A stretch of 64,000 bases of DNA from an uncultured bacterium (GTDB lineage: Bacteria; Cyanobacteriota; Vampirovibrionia; Gastranaerophilales; Gastranaerophilaceae), in assembly GCA_949296355.1 (NCBI GenBank), contig CASFPS010000007.1:51908-115907 (forward strand). Reading direction: 5' to 3'. Shown piece after piece: positions 26,224-34,499 of the stretch. The notes beneath the pieces are model-generated. The model did not search any database. It saw only the letters and a list, made by a program, of their open reading frames with translations, and had not been told where the DNA came from. A program made the position numbers and the translations under genes. Positions within the stretch are counted from its first letter, which is position 1, and each line of letters begins with the position of its first letter.

Positions 26224-26655
26224 TTAACCGTTCAATCCGTAATTGAAGTCTTCCTGAATGTTGCTTGAAAGCATTGACTTCAAAGATTCCATATATGCGT
26301 TAACTTCTTCCAATTCAGCACTTGCTGTAGTTATTTGAGCGTCAACAGCAGTTTCCCAGGCAGTTAGCTCGTCGAACTGTTCCTGGAATTTAGCTGTTAA
26401 TTTATCCATTTCTTCTTCAAAATCAGGGATTTCTGTATAATCAGTATATAATTCCTGCAAGCTGGCGTCGCCGTCAAACATTTCTTTAAAATATTCTCTG
26501 ATGGAGCGTGTCTCAGCATTTTTAAGAGACTGAACATCGCCTTGAGAATAAGAAGCTAATGTTTTCTGAGCCTGATATTCAGTTATTTCAAGGTTTAACT
26601 GATTCCTTCTCAGCTTATAGCTCAATAATGTTTCGTGTAAATTTGCGATTGCCAT
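26224..26655 (-). CDS. Unknown coiled-coil protein, 143 aa
   Basis: This is an acidic all-helical protein with long heptad-patterned stretches at about 5-40 and 75-130 (LTAWETAVDAQI, TTASAELEEVNAYMESL). There is no signal peptide, membrane helix or cysteine. Its stop adjoins the antiporter stop in convergent orientation. The start has GGTGAG as RBS. The size and helix pattern recall small flagellar or secretion-apparatus chaperones, but there is no sequence signature to support that. Function unknown. Confidence 0.7.
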   Translation of the reverse strand: MAIANLHETLLSYKLRRNQLNLEITEYQAQKTLASYSQGDVQSLKNAETRSIREYFKEMFDGDASLQELYTDYTEIPDFEEEMDKLTAKFQEQFDELTAWETAVDAQITTASAELEEVNAYMESLKSMLSSNIQEDFNYGLNG

Positions 26656-26743
26656 CTTATCTCACCATCTTTTTAGTCTTACATATATATAAAGTATTTA
26701 ATAATGATATGATTTCAACCGCTTTTAAAATCGTTACAAAAGT

Positions 26744-27217
26744 TTACAATTCTTTTAAATTTTCCTGCTTGTAAGCTTGAACGGCAAGAGTATCGCAGCG
26801 TTCGTTAAATTCATGTCCGGCATGCCCTTTAACCCAGACAAATTCGACCTCATGTTTTTCTTTTGCACTAAGAAGTCTTTTCCACAAATCAACATTCTTA
26901 ACAGGGGTTTTTCCGGCAGTTTTCCAGCCTTTTTTAATCCAGCCTTCAATCCAGTGATTGTTAAAAGCATCTACTACGTATTTGCTGTCTGAATATAAAG
27001 TAACCGAGCATGGCTTTTTTAAAGCTTCAAGCCCGACGATTACCGCCATCAATTCCATTTGATTGTTTGTAACACACTTAAATCCTTCCGAGAGTTCTTT
27101 TTCGTGAGTTATTCCGTTGGCGTCTTTATGAACTAAAATGGTGCCGTAGCCTCCGGGTCCCGGATTTCCGCTACAAGCACCATCTGTATAAATATTAACT
27201 TTAATCTTATTTTCCAC
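26744..27217 (-). CDS. rnhA: Ribonuclease HI
   Basis: RnhA cleaves the RNA strand of RNA-DNA hybrids. The catalytic acids are Asp in [14 protein letters not shown] (D12), Glu in NNQMELMAV, Asp in LYSDSKYV and a C-terminal Asp in ERCDTLA, with the His in [11 protein letters not shown]. The length is 157 aa. The start is GTG, immediately after the stop codon of the upstream gene (TAAGTG), so translation is probably coupled to it. Confidence 0.95.
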   Translation of the reverse strand: MENKIKVNIYTDGACSGNPGPGGYGTILVHKDANGITHEKELSEGFKCVTNNQMELMAVIVGLEALKKPCSVTLYSDSKYVVDAFNNHWIEGWIKKGWKTAGKTPVKNVDLWKRLLSAKEKHEVEFVWVKGHAGHEFNERCDTLAVQAYKQENLKEL

Positions 27218-27499
27218 TTATGCAGCAACACCTTTAATTTCAGAAATAAGATATTTAGCAACCCATTCAAAATCCTTATTGCTGCTTGCAGCTTTTTTAA
27301 GGTATTCAACAGAAGCTTCACCGATTCTTATAAGAGTCATTGCAACAACACCGCGTTTAACGCCTCTTACAACTTGAAGCTGGTGAACAAGTTCCGGCAC
27401 TACAGCTTTGCCCTGATCAACAAGAATATTTTCAATTTTATTTTTAGTTGTATTATCTGCTGTTTCTAATTTGCCAAGAATTTCTTCTACTGATTGCAT
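27218..27499 (-). CDS. Small HEAT-like helical protein, 93 aa
   Basis: I chose ATG 27499, which follows AGGAG; the open frame extends to 27514. The product has paired amphipathic helices (KNKIENILVDQGKAVVPELVHQL and GVVAMTLIRIGEASVEYLKKA) that look like one and a half HEAT repeats. It is directly coupled to rnhA downstream. No function is known; a protein-binding scaffold is a guess from the fold. Confidence 0.75.
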   Translation of the reverse strand: MQSVEEILGKLETADNTTKNKIENILVDQGKAVVPELVHQLQVVRGVKRGVVAMTLIRIGEASVEYLKKAASSNKDFEWVAKYLISEIKGVAA

Positions 27500-27641
27500 T
27501 TTATTCTCCTTCATATTTACTTTATCCTTTGCAATTTTATTATATACTGATTTTTTATAAAAAACGGATTTCCTTACATAATCTTAATATGGATTGTGAA
27601 GATATGTAACATTGAATTCAGCGATTATACAAAGTTAGCCC

Positions 27642-27709
27642 CTCTCGGGGTAAATGTATAGGTTTGATTGTAATTCCACAAGCAGGACGTTCTAGCATAG
27701 AGGGGGGAT
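27642..27709 (+). repeat. Dispersed repeat, copy 1 of a pair with 38567-38640
   Basis: About 70 bases, starting near GGGGTAAATGTATAGGTTTG and ending GAGGGGGGATG, align with roughly 70% identity to 38567-38640. Both copies contain a TAATTC-ACAA-CAGGA core. It lies in a gene-free block (27500-28640) made almost wholly of repeat fragments. Confidence 0.6.
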
Positions 27710-27877
27710 GCGCGCTGATGTTCTATTATTTACCCCCTCCCTAACCATCCCCGTTGGAGAGGGAATGCGCGTTGTCGTCCGATTGTTCATCAACCCCTCA
27801 CCCTAACCCTCTCCCACAAGGGGCGAGGGGATGCGCGTTGTCGTTCGATTAACGCATTTCCCCTCTCCCCACAAAGG

Positions 27878-27935
27878 GGAGAGGGAGCAGATGTGCTTGA
27901 GCTGTGCGAAAGCTACAGATGCGGGTGAGGGGTTA
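27878..27935 (+). repeat. Dispersed repeat, inverted partner of 54322-54380
   Basis: The stretch beginning GAGAGGGAGCAG and ending GATGCGGGTGAGGGG is matched with only a few substitutions by the reverse complement of 54322-54380. It contains a purine-rich start, the TGCTTGAGC core and GTGCGAAAGCTAC. It abuts a palindromic CCCCTCTCC / GGGGAGAGGG hairpin. Confidence 0.7.
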
Positions 27936-27960
27936 AATTTATTGATTATACAAGTAACAG

Positions 27961-28036
27961 GTCGGGCTTTAGCCCGACAAAAATTCTGGTAGTGTAGAGC
28001 TTGCTCTACAAAAGTTATTGTCAGGCTGAGCCTGAC
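27961..28036. repeat. Cluster of three different perfect hairpins
   Basis: Within 76 bases are GTCGGGCTTTAGCCCGAC (27961-27978), GTAGAGCTTGCTCTAC (27994-28009) and GTCAGGCTGAGCCTGAC (28020-28036). Each is a perfect 7- or 8-bp palindrome with a 1-4 nt centre. They resemble REP-like extragenic elements. Confidence 0.75.
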
Positions 28037-28069
28037 CTGTAGAAATGCAAGTTTACTTACCAAAATGCA

Positions 28070-28240
28070 GTCATTGCGGGGGTAAATGATTTCAGTCAAG
28101 AAGTGAACCTACAAGTCTGGTGTCCGTCAGGGTCGTGGCAATCCAGTAAGTTATTGTTGGGTTTCACCCAACCTACATTTTTTAATTGTAGAATTTGTTT
28201 TGGATTGCTTCGGGCTGAATGACTATTCCCTCGCAATGAC
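28070..28240. repeat. MITE-like inverted-repeat element, 171 bp
   Basis: It begins GTCATTGCGG and ends CTCGCAATGAC. Internally, a GGCAATCC near the left and a GGATTGC near the right form the inner parts of the terminal inverted repeats. Its interior carries the reverse complement of the GTAGGTTGGGTGAAACCCAA hairpin (28150-28176). No coding sequence lies inside. It matches the organisation of the element at 42544-42675. Confidence 0.65.
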
Positions 28241-28650
28241 GTCACTCTGGAAAGTCTTAATACCAGACCGATACATTTACCCCCGCAATGACGCCAAGCT
28301 CGTAGTCTCACATGACAACCCAAATACATTTACCCCTGCTGTCATTCAGAGGGCGTGAGCCCGAAGAATCTCTATAACTTTTGTAAAAATTTTCTATTCA
28401 CTATTCACTCCTCACTATTCACCAGCAAAAGGGATTCTTCGCCCCTAAATTGCTGTCGGGCTCTGAATGACTGCAAGCTTGTCGGCTTACTTCATGACTG
28501 AAATACATCCCCCCCCGGGGCGAAGGAGGGAAAAAATTTCTTTGCTCCGGGTCATTTTGTAACAATTTCTTAATATTCATGCGAAAAAGTGTAAAAAGTA
28601 CAAATTTTTTGTTTTTTATAGTAATATATAGAAGTTAGTAAAATTTGATT

Positions 28651-28692
28651 GGTGTTGTATAACACCGGTAGTAAAGGAGGCACATGAATTGA
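28651..28692 (+). promoter_or_regulatory. speD translation-initiation region with hairpin and two-codon ORF
   Basis: A GGTGTT-GTAT-AACACC hairpin (28651-28666) is followed by AAAGGAGG (28673-28680). An ATG-AAT-TGA mini-ORF at 28684-28692 overlaps the TTG start of speD at 28689 in another frame. The SD is 3 nt from the mini-ORF ATG and 8 nt from the TTG. Confidence 0.5.
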
Positions 28693-29147
28693 CAATTGTA
28701 TCATCTTCACTCGACGAGCTTGAAAAGCAGAACTTGGACAGAGTAAACTTAGGACAGCATGTCCTGGCAGAATTTTTTGAGTGTGATCCAAACATTCTTA
28801 ACAGTAATGACAAAGTAGAAAAGTACATGATAGACGCAGCTCTTGAGTGCGGTGCAACAATCGTTCAAAAGTGCTTTCATATGTTTAATCCGTACGGTGT
28901 CAGCGGTGTTGTAATAATTTCAGAGAGTCATCTTGCAATACATACATGGCCTGAATTAGGGTATGCTGCAGTAGACCTATTCACCTGCGGAACAAAATGC
29001 GACCCTAAGGTTGCTTATGAATTTTTGAAAAAGAAATTCAATTCTAAAAAAGCTTCATTTACAGAGCTTAAGAGAGGTATTATTGACAGAGAAACTCTTA
29101 AACTCGCCGAACAGCCTTTTGAGATTGCAGAACAATTTGAAGGCTAG
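28689..29147 (+). CDS. speD: S-adenosylmethionine decarboxylase proenzyme
   Basis: SpeD supplies the aminopropyl donor for spermidine synthesis. The self-cleavage site that forms the pyruvoyl cofactor is in ISESHLAIHTWPE (Glu-Ser bond). The conserved VDLFTCGTKCDP and a C-terminal KRG segment follow. The start is TTG, 8 nt from AAAGGAGG; the nearer ATG leads straight to a stop. The N-terminus is longer than in the shortest prokaryotic form (152 aa in total). No speE is adjacent. The gene ends at a hairpin terminator. Confidence 0.95.
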   Translation: MTIVSSSLDELEKQNLDRVNLGQHVLAEFFECDPNILNSNDKVEKYMIDAALECGATIVQKCFHMFNPYGVSGVVIISESHLAIHTWPELGYAAVDLFTCGTKCDPKVAYEFLKKKFNSKKASFTELKRGIIDRETLKLAEQPFEIAEQFEG

Positions 29148-29166
29148 AATTATAAAGATACAAAAA

Positions 29167-29194
29167 AAGACCGGATAAAATCCGGTCTTTTTTT
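29167..29194 (+). terminator. Rho-independent terminator of speD
   Basis: The stem AAGACCGGAT / ATCCGGTCTT with a small AAA loop, followed by T residues, lies about 20 nt after the speD stop. Confidence 0.9.
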
Positions 29195-29244
29195 AGTAGA
29201 ATACTCAACCATCTTAAACATCTTTATATATTTAATGTTTCGGA

Positions 29245-29250
29245 TATAAT
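29245..29250 (+). promoter_or_regulatory. -10 box of a leaderless-looking promoter
   Basis: Perfect TATAAT lies 7 nt before the ATG at 29258. TTTATA sits 16 nt further upstream. No Shine-Dalgarno sequence precedes the ATG. Confidence 0.5.
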
Positions 29251-29257
29251 TACTTAT

Positions 29258-29662
29258 ATGGAAAGTTTAGCAGAATTTATACAAAAAAAACGAGAGAAAG
29301 CCGGATTGTCAATTACAGGGCTTGCAAATAAAACAAATATCCGCTTGGAAATCCTGGAAGATATTGAATCAGGGAAAGAATTATTTTTATCCGTAACTCA
29401 AAGGCAGCAGCTTGCCCGGGTGTTAAAATGCTCGCCGCAGGATTTAAAAATGAGAGAAAAAGAATACAGGTTCGAGGTTATAAGTGATGAAGTTATTGAA
29501 AATTTGAAACGAAGAATTTTAAATCACGAAACAAATCTGAGATGCCCTATGTGTGGAGAGCCGCTTATTACAAGAGTTGCAAAAATGTACGACCTTGAAG
29601 ATAATCTGATATTGCAGCCAAAGGCTCACTGTGTTAAATGCATATTTCAAATTAAAGAATAA
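29258..29662 (+). CDS. XRE-family regulator with C-terminal zinc ribbon, 134 aa
   Basis: The N-terminal helix-turn-helix (residues 8-65) has the Cro/C1 pattern, including KREKAGLSITGLANKTNI and a second helix rich in Leu. The C-terminal part has CPMCGEPL and CVKCIF, two CxxC pairs spaced like a zinc ribbon. The combination suggests a metal- or redox-responsive DNA-binding protein, but that is inference. Its promoter looks leaderless. It is followed by the GH13-like gene, which may have its own promoter. Confidence 0.75.
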   Translation: MESLAEFIQKKREKAGLSITGLANKTNIRLEILEDIESGKELFLSVTQRQQLARVLKCSPQDLKMREKEYRFEVISDEVIENLKRRILNHETNLRCPMCGEPLITRVAKMYDLEDNLILQPKAHCVKCIFQIKE

Positions 29663-29698
29663 ATAGCGCAAATTAGAATTATTTGTTAAAATTGAATC

Positions 29699-31222
29699 AT
29701 GAATAAAAAAATTTTATGCGCAATAACTTTAATACTAACATTAAACAGTGTTTGTTTTGCAGGAGAAGGTAACAACCTTAGAACTTTGTTTTTAAACAAT
29801 CAGACAAATATTTGTGCTGTAAACATTAGAAATTTTAACGCAAAAGACACTAACGGAAATGAAATTATTGATGAAGATGAAATCTGCGGTAATTTTTTAA
29901 ACGCCGTAGAGAGACTTGACGAGTTAAAGAAGCTAAACATTAATGTGCTGCATGTCCTCCCGATAACTCCGGTCGGAAGGCTAAAAGCTCTCGGGACAGC
30001 CGGCTCTGTATATGCGGCTGAAAATTTCTGGAGCATTAATCCGCAGCTTGTAGATAAGAATTCCGAATTAACTGATATAGAACAGGCAAGAAGATTTATT
30101 GACGAGTGCCATAAGCGCGGCATACGGGTTATTATTGATCTTCCAAGCTGCGGGGCATATGATTTATTCCTCACACATCCGGAACTTTTTATCAAGGACA
30201 GCAGACAATGCTCAATTGTTCCGACAGATTGGACTGATGTAAGGCTTTTGCAGACAGGAACAAACAAAAGATTGAATCAGGATCTTATTGACACTCATAA
30301 AAAATTTATTGACTTGATTCTTTCTATCGGCGCTGACGGCTTGAGAGCTGATGTTGCAACAATTAAACCGGCTAATTTTTGGGTAGAAATCATTAAATAC
30401 ACCCGTTCAAAAGACCCGCAGTTTCTTTTCCTGGCAGAAGCCTCAGATTCCTGGCGCGAACCGCCGAGTGTTTATGCGGAATTCACTCCGTATGACAAAT
30501 TACTGCAAGCCGGATTTGACGGATATTACGGCAGTTTCTTTAATCTAAAAGACTGGAATGCAGAGGAATTTATTGAGCATGTTAAATTTAACCAGAAACT
30601 GTTAAGTTCATATAAAGAACCCAAGAGCGCTATTTTAAGTTTTACAACCCATGACGAAGTAAGTCCGGTACTATTGCATGGCGAAAACTTCTCAATTATG
30701 ATATCCTGGCTAAATGCAACGTTACCGTTTAACCCATACTGTATTGACGGATTTTTCACCGGCGACACCTACCTTTATCAGTGGGCGAATACAAAAGCTC
30801 CTAAATCAGAAACTGATGATGATTATTACTTTGTCCATAGAGGGAAAATCGACTTATTCAACTTTTCAAGGAAGCCGGGCGGAGATAATGAAAATATCTT
30901 AAAAAATTTCAAAAATGCAAATCAATTCCGAAGAGAGAATTTAGAATTAATCACAAAAGGCAGCTTTAATACGCTTAAGAGTGACAATCCTAGTGTATTT
31001 GCTTATTCAAGGTCGTTAAAAAACTCGGTAGTTATTGTAATCGGAAACCTTGATTTTAAAAACCCTCAAAACGGAATAAGTATAAAGTGTACAAATATTA
31101 ATAAAAAAACATCTATAAAAGTTCTTGCAGGCAATGATAATATTAAACTTGTAAGACGCAATATTCATACAGACATGAACCCGGGAGAAATAAAGGTTAT
31201 TAAATTAATTAACCAAAACTAG
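29699..31222 (+). CDS. Secreted GH13-like alpha-amylase family protein with EF-hand loop
   Basis: A signal peptide (residues 1-21, ending CFA) precedes an EF-hand-like loop, DTNGNEIIDEDE (about 50-61), and a TIM barrel. Family GH13 landmarks are the nucleophile region GADGLRADVAT, the acid/base in FLAEAS and region IV TTHDEV. Region I, usually DxxxNH, reads IDLPSCGAYD here and lacks the Asn-His pair, so activity may be altered or absent. The 507-aa length fits a full barrel plus a C-terminal beta domain. TAAAAT lies 6 nt before the ATG. The substrate is probably an alpha-glucan if the protein is active. Confidence 0.82.
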   Translation: MNKKILCAITLILTLNSVCFAGEGNNLRTLFLNNQTNICAVNIRNFNAKDTNGNEIIDEDEICGNFLNAVERLDELKKLNINVLHVLPITPVGRLKALGTAGSVYAAENFWSINPQLVDKNSELTDIEQARRFIDECHKRGIRVIIDLPSCGAYDLFLTHPELFIKDSRQCSIVPTDWTDVRLLQTGTNKRLNQDLIDTHKKFIDLILSIGADGLRADVATIKPANFWVEIIKYTRSKDPQFLFLAEASDSWREPPSVYAEFTPYDKLLQAGFDGYYGSFFNLKDWNAEEFIEHVKFNQKLLSSYKEPKSAILSFTTHDEVSPVLLHGENFSIMISWLNATLPFNPYCIDGFFTGDTYLYQWANTKAPKSETDDDYYFVHRGKIDLFNFSRKPGGDNENILKNFKNANQFRRENLELITKGSFNTLKSDNPSVFAYSRSLKNSVVIVIGNLDFKNPQNGISIKCTNINKKTSIKVLAGNDNIKLVRRNIHTDMNPGEIKVIKLINQN

Positions 31223-31258
31223 CAAAAAAAGTTATTCCATGTTTTTATATAAAAAGAT

Positions 31259-31861
31259 ATGAAAATTCAAAATTACGTCAAAATAATAAGTACAACAATA
31301 GCCCTATCAGCATTACCCCTGCTAAAGCCTCCCGTATATGCACAAACAAGAGACAAAGCTGACAGTTTTGAATATTCTGTACCGCCTAAAGGTACATCAA
31401 ACGATGAAATCCTTAAAAATGCTCCTGATTCAGAAATTATAATAAACGGTGAAAAGAAGAATGCCGCAATAGTTGTGGATTTAAACACCAACACATTATA
31501 TAAATATAACCGGGACGGTAAAGCCGAAAAAGCTTACCTTATAGCAAGCGGTAAACCAAGAACTCCGACGGACAAAGGAGTCCGTATTGTTACGCATATA
31601 GAAAGCTATCCGTATACAAAAGCCCCTGCCGGTACAAGGCGTCGAAGAAAGCCCAATGATTACGGTCCTAAAATTATATGCCTGAATAAAATTGACCCCG
31701 AAACAGGAAACCAGTCCTCAACCGGAGAATTTATACACGGAACCAATAACCCTGCCAGTATTGGGAAATACGTTTCCCTCGGCTGTATGAGAATGGATAA
31801 TGAAGTTATTAAAGAACTGGCAAAAGAAGTAAAGCGGGGAGACATAGTTATTATCAAATAA
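31259..31861 (+). CDS. L,D-transpeptidase (YkuD domain), exported
   Basis: A hydrophobic N-terminal signal (residues 8-28, ending VYAQ) is followed by a YkuD catalytic domain. The active-site motif is FIHGTNNPASIGKYVSLGCMRM, with catalytic Cys in SLGCMRM and His in HGTN. Such enzymes make 3-3 crosslinks in peptidoglycan or attach proteins to it. The length of 200 aa is typical for a minimal exported form. It is convergent with der, the stop codons being adjacent. It follows the GH13-like gene by 36 nt. Confidence 0.92.
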   Translation: MKIQNYVKIISTTIALSALPLLKPPVYAQTRDKADSFEYSVPPKGTSNDEILKNAPDSEIIINGEKKNAAIVVDLNTNTLYKYNRDGKAEKAYLIASGKPRTPTDKGVRIVTHIESYPYTKAPAGTRRRRKPNDYGPKIICLNKIDPETGNQSSTGEFIHGTNNPASIGKYVSLGCMRMDNEVIKELAKEVKRGDIVIIK

Positions 31862-33202
31862 CTATTTTTTCTTCTCGGCTCTTTCTCTCACTGCAATTCT
31901 AACAGGCGTTCCTTTAAACCCGAACGCTTCACGCAATTTATTTTCCATATAACGTTTGTAATGGTCTTTCATCAAATCTTCACTATTCACAAACAGTACA
32001 AAAGTCGGCGGCTCTATAGAAGCCTGAGTTGAATACATTATTTTTAGCCGTTTGTTTCTGATTGTCTGCGGAGGATTAAGGGCGTAAGCTTCATTTACAA
32101 CTTTATTTAACAATCCTGTTGAAACACGCTTAGAACGCTCCTGCTGTACTTCTAAAACATTAGTAAATATCTGATTCAATCTCTGGTGAGTTACTGCACT
32201 TATGAAAATTTTCGGGACGTAATCAAGAAACGGAAGTTCCTGTGCCAATTTCTGAGAAAATTTATTTATTGTATTTGATTTTTTATCCTCAATTAAATCC
32301 CACTTATTGATTGCAATAACCATTCCTTTACCGGCGTCTGTAATAATAGAGGCAATCTTTTTATCCTGATCTGAGATTCCATCCACTGTTTCTACAGCAT
32401 CTATCACCAGAAGAGCAACATCACATTCGCGTATTGAACGAATTGCTCTGTCTACAGCAAATTTTTCAACTCCATAATCGACTTTTGCTTTTTTTCTGAT
32501 ACCTGCAGTATCAATAATAACAAACTCCTGATTATTATAAGTCAGCCTGGAGTCAATACTGTCACGAGTTGTACCTGAAATATCAGAGACAATAACACGA
32601 TTCTCTCCAAGAAGAGCATTAACTATAGAAGATTTTCCGGCATTTGGTCTTCCGACAATAGCAATTTTTATTGTCTTATCATCTTCTAATTCATACTCGT
32701 CCTCAAAATCAGAAGTTATTTCTTGCAGTAAATCCCCTACACCGCCGGAACCGTGGAGAGCGGATATTGCAATAGGTTCTCCGGCTGCCAGTGAATAGAA
32801 ATCACTTATCAATGCCATCTGATTATGCGAATCAATTTTATTTACAGCCAAAAAAACCGGCTTTCCGGACTGGCGTAAAATATTTGCAATATCCTTATCA
32901 ACAGGAGTAGCACCTTCTATACCGTCTACAATAAATATAATTTTATCCGCTTCTTCACATGCAATTTTTGCCTGATCATATATAGAAAGCATTATGTCAT
33001 CTTCATCCCCCGGAACAATACCGCCGGTATCGATTACCGTAAATGACTTGTCCTGCCATTCTACATCAAAATAAATTCTGTCACGGGTTACACCCGGCAG
33101 GTCATGGACAATAGACTGGCGTCTGCCTACAAGTCTGTTAACAAAAGTGGATTTTCCGACATTGGGTCTTCCTACAACTGCAATAATTGGTTTTCTTTTC
33201 AT
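31862..33202 (-). CDS. der: GTPase Der (EngA)
   Basis: Der is the essential double-GTPase needed for 50S ribosome assembly. Two G domains are visible. The first begins GRPNVGKSTFVNRL with DTGG and NKID. The second begins GRPNAGKSSIVNALLG with DTAGIRKKAKVD and NKWDL. A C-terminal KH-like domain (IMYSTQASIEPPTFVLFVN) completes the 446-aa protein. It is convergent with the L,D-transpeptidase gene. The start ATG has only a weak RBS. Confidence 0.97.
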   Translation of the reverse strand: MKRKPIIAVVGRPNVGKSTFVNRLVGRRQSIVHDLPGVTRDRIYFDVEWQDKSFTVIDTGGIVPGDEDDIMLSIYDQAKIACEEADKIIFIVDGIEGATPVDKDIANILRQSGKPVFLAVNKIDSHNQMALISDFYSLAAGEPIAISALHGSGGVGDLLQEITSDFEDEYELEDDKTIKIAIVGRPNAGKSSIVNALLGENRVIVSDISGTTRDSIDSRLTYNNQEFVIIDTAGIRKKAKVDYGVEKFAVDRAIRSIRECDVALLVIDAVETVDGISDQDKKIASIITDAGKGMVIAINKWDLIEDKKSNTINKFSQKLAQELPFLDYVPKIFISAVTHQRLNQIFTNVLEVQQERSKRVSTGLLNKVVNEAYALNPPQTIRNKRLKIMYSTQASIEPPTFVLFVNSEDLMKDHYKRYMENKLREAFGFKGTPVRIAVRERAEKKK

Positions 33203-33241
33203 AATAAATTTACTCTAACATAAACCCTTTTTCTTGTATAG

Positions 33242-33901
33242 CTATTTCAAAGTTCTTGCTATTTTTGCCTGAATTGCATTAGCTCTTGTTATATACTTTG
33301 ATAATTGCTCATACTTATCGACTGCTTCGCCGTACGGTGTCTGCAGGGTCATTAATTCATCAACACTTCTGTTAATATTTTCCAGCTTACTCAAGGACTG
33401 CTTTATTTCCTGTACAGAAGCAAATTTTCCTGAAAGACCGGATAAAAAGCTATCCATAGCAGCTTTAAAAGTATTATTAAACTTACTTAAACTGTTTCTG
33501 ATTTTCGGAGACAGGATATTGAAAATACCGCCTGATATTTTTGATGAAAGACTTTTCTCATTATAAATCTGAGCAAGTAAAACTAAATCTTCATAAATTT
33601 GCTTTTTCCTATTCATCAGATACTCTACTGTATCATAGTCACTAATATCCCTTGCTGACTGGATTTGATTATCTATACTCTGATACTCATTCTCTAACTT
33701 AGAAATCCTGTACTCAAGCTTAAATAACTCATCTGATACATCTTTATAGGCTTCTTCTTTTAATAAGTTAAAGTCATAATCATTCAAACGTCTTGCCGGC
33801 TCCTGAACATAGTCATAAGACTTTTCCTGCTGCAAAAAGAAATTATCGTCATCATTATTTAGGAAATTATTACCATTGTTTTCGAAAATATCACCTTTCA
33901 T
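33242..33901 (-). CDS. Unknown coiled-coil protein in the csrA-fliW run, 219 aa
   Basis: The first 30 residues are Asn/Asp-rich (ENNGNNFLNNDDDN). The rest is helical, with heptad-patterned coiled coils at about 55-95 and 150-215. There is no signal peptide or membrane helix. I chose ATG 33901, with TATAAT 7 nt upstream; a TTG at 33937 would start inside the preceding gene. Lying last in the fliW-csrA run, it may serve flagellar export or regulation, but that is guilt by association. No family is recognised. Confidence 0.7.
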   Translation of the reverse strand: MKGDIFENNGNNFLNNDDDNFFLQQEKSYDYVQEPARRLNDYDFNLLKEEAYKDVSDELFKLEYRISKLENEYQSIDNQIQSARDISDYDTVEYLMNRKKQIYEDLVLLAQIYNEKSLSSKISGGIFNILSPKIRNSLSKFNNTFKAAMDSFLSGLSGKFASVQEIKQSLSKLENINRSVDELMTLQTPYGEAVDKYEQLSKYITRANAIQAKIARTLK

Positions 33902-33908
33902 AAGATAA

Positions 33909-33937
33909 ATTATACTATCAAAACCACTGCTCTTCAA
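33909..33937 (-). promoter_or_regulatory. Internal promoter inside the end of the TPR-like gene
   Basis: On the minus strand, TTGAAG (33932-33937), a 17-nt spacer and TATAAT (33909-33914) lie 7 nt before ATG 33901. This would allow leaderless expression of the last gene independently of csrA. Confidence 0.5.
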
Positions 33938-34499
33938 TTTGCCGTTTTAAAACCAGCGCGGGATAGTATTCAGGAATCAAATTTAAGCATTCATTTATAT
34001 AAAAATCAGCATGCTCAAAATCATTTACTCTTAAATAATACTTAGCAAGCATAAAATGAAGCTCTGCATCATTATAATAAATCTTTTTGGATTTATTCAT
34101 ATATTTTAATGCGGCAGAATAAAGCTTATTCTCATACATTACTCTGGCAGCGTATTTATAAACTTCCTGATTTATCGATGAAAAGATTTCCAGAGCACCG
34201 AGGAGCTGTTCTACGTAAGCAATCTTTTCATTTTTCAATAAAAAGTCCAAATCTATTTCATAAAAATTTCTTATTTGAAAATATGTAGGATACTTATCTA
34301 AAAAACCTTTCAATATTGATATTAAAACCAAAGCCCACTTTGCTCTTGGTGAATCTAAATCTGAAAATACGCGTATTGCCCCGTCTAAATCATCATTTAA
34401 AATCAGCAAATAACCATGCTCAAGTGTTGCCGGGAAAATATTTACACCTGAAACATCTCCGTAGAAAAAGAAAAAGTTATTACCATTAAGAGTCAACAT
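33918..34499 (-). CDS. TPR-like protein overlapping csrA, 193 aa
   Basis: The C-terminal half has two clear TPR-type helix pairs (YAARVMYENKLYSAALKYMNKSK and ELHFMLAKYYLRVNDFEHADFYINECL). The N-terminal half is hydrophobic/aromatic without a signal peptide. Its start overlaps the csrA 3' end by 14 nt, implying translational coupling. TPR proteins beside fliW-csrA could hold a flagellar protein or the regulators themselves; this is inference. It ends within the next gene's promoter region. Confidence 0.78.
   Translation of the reverse strand: MLTLNGNNFFFFYGDVSGVNIFPATLEHGYLLILNDDLDGAIRVFSDLDSPRAKWALVLISILKGFLDKYPTYFQIRNFYEIDLDFLLKNEKIAYVEQLLGALEIFSSINQEVYKYAARVMYENKLYSAALKYMNKSKKIYYNDAELHFMLAKYYLRVNDFEHADFYINECLNLIPEYYPALVLKRQIEEQWF

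Noticed and set aside
27803-28329. Minus-strand ORFs of 98 and 77 codons in the first repeat block
   Set aside because: They are made of repeat and hairpin fragments, have no RBS and show unusual composition. Non-coding repeats explain them better.
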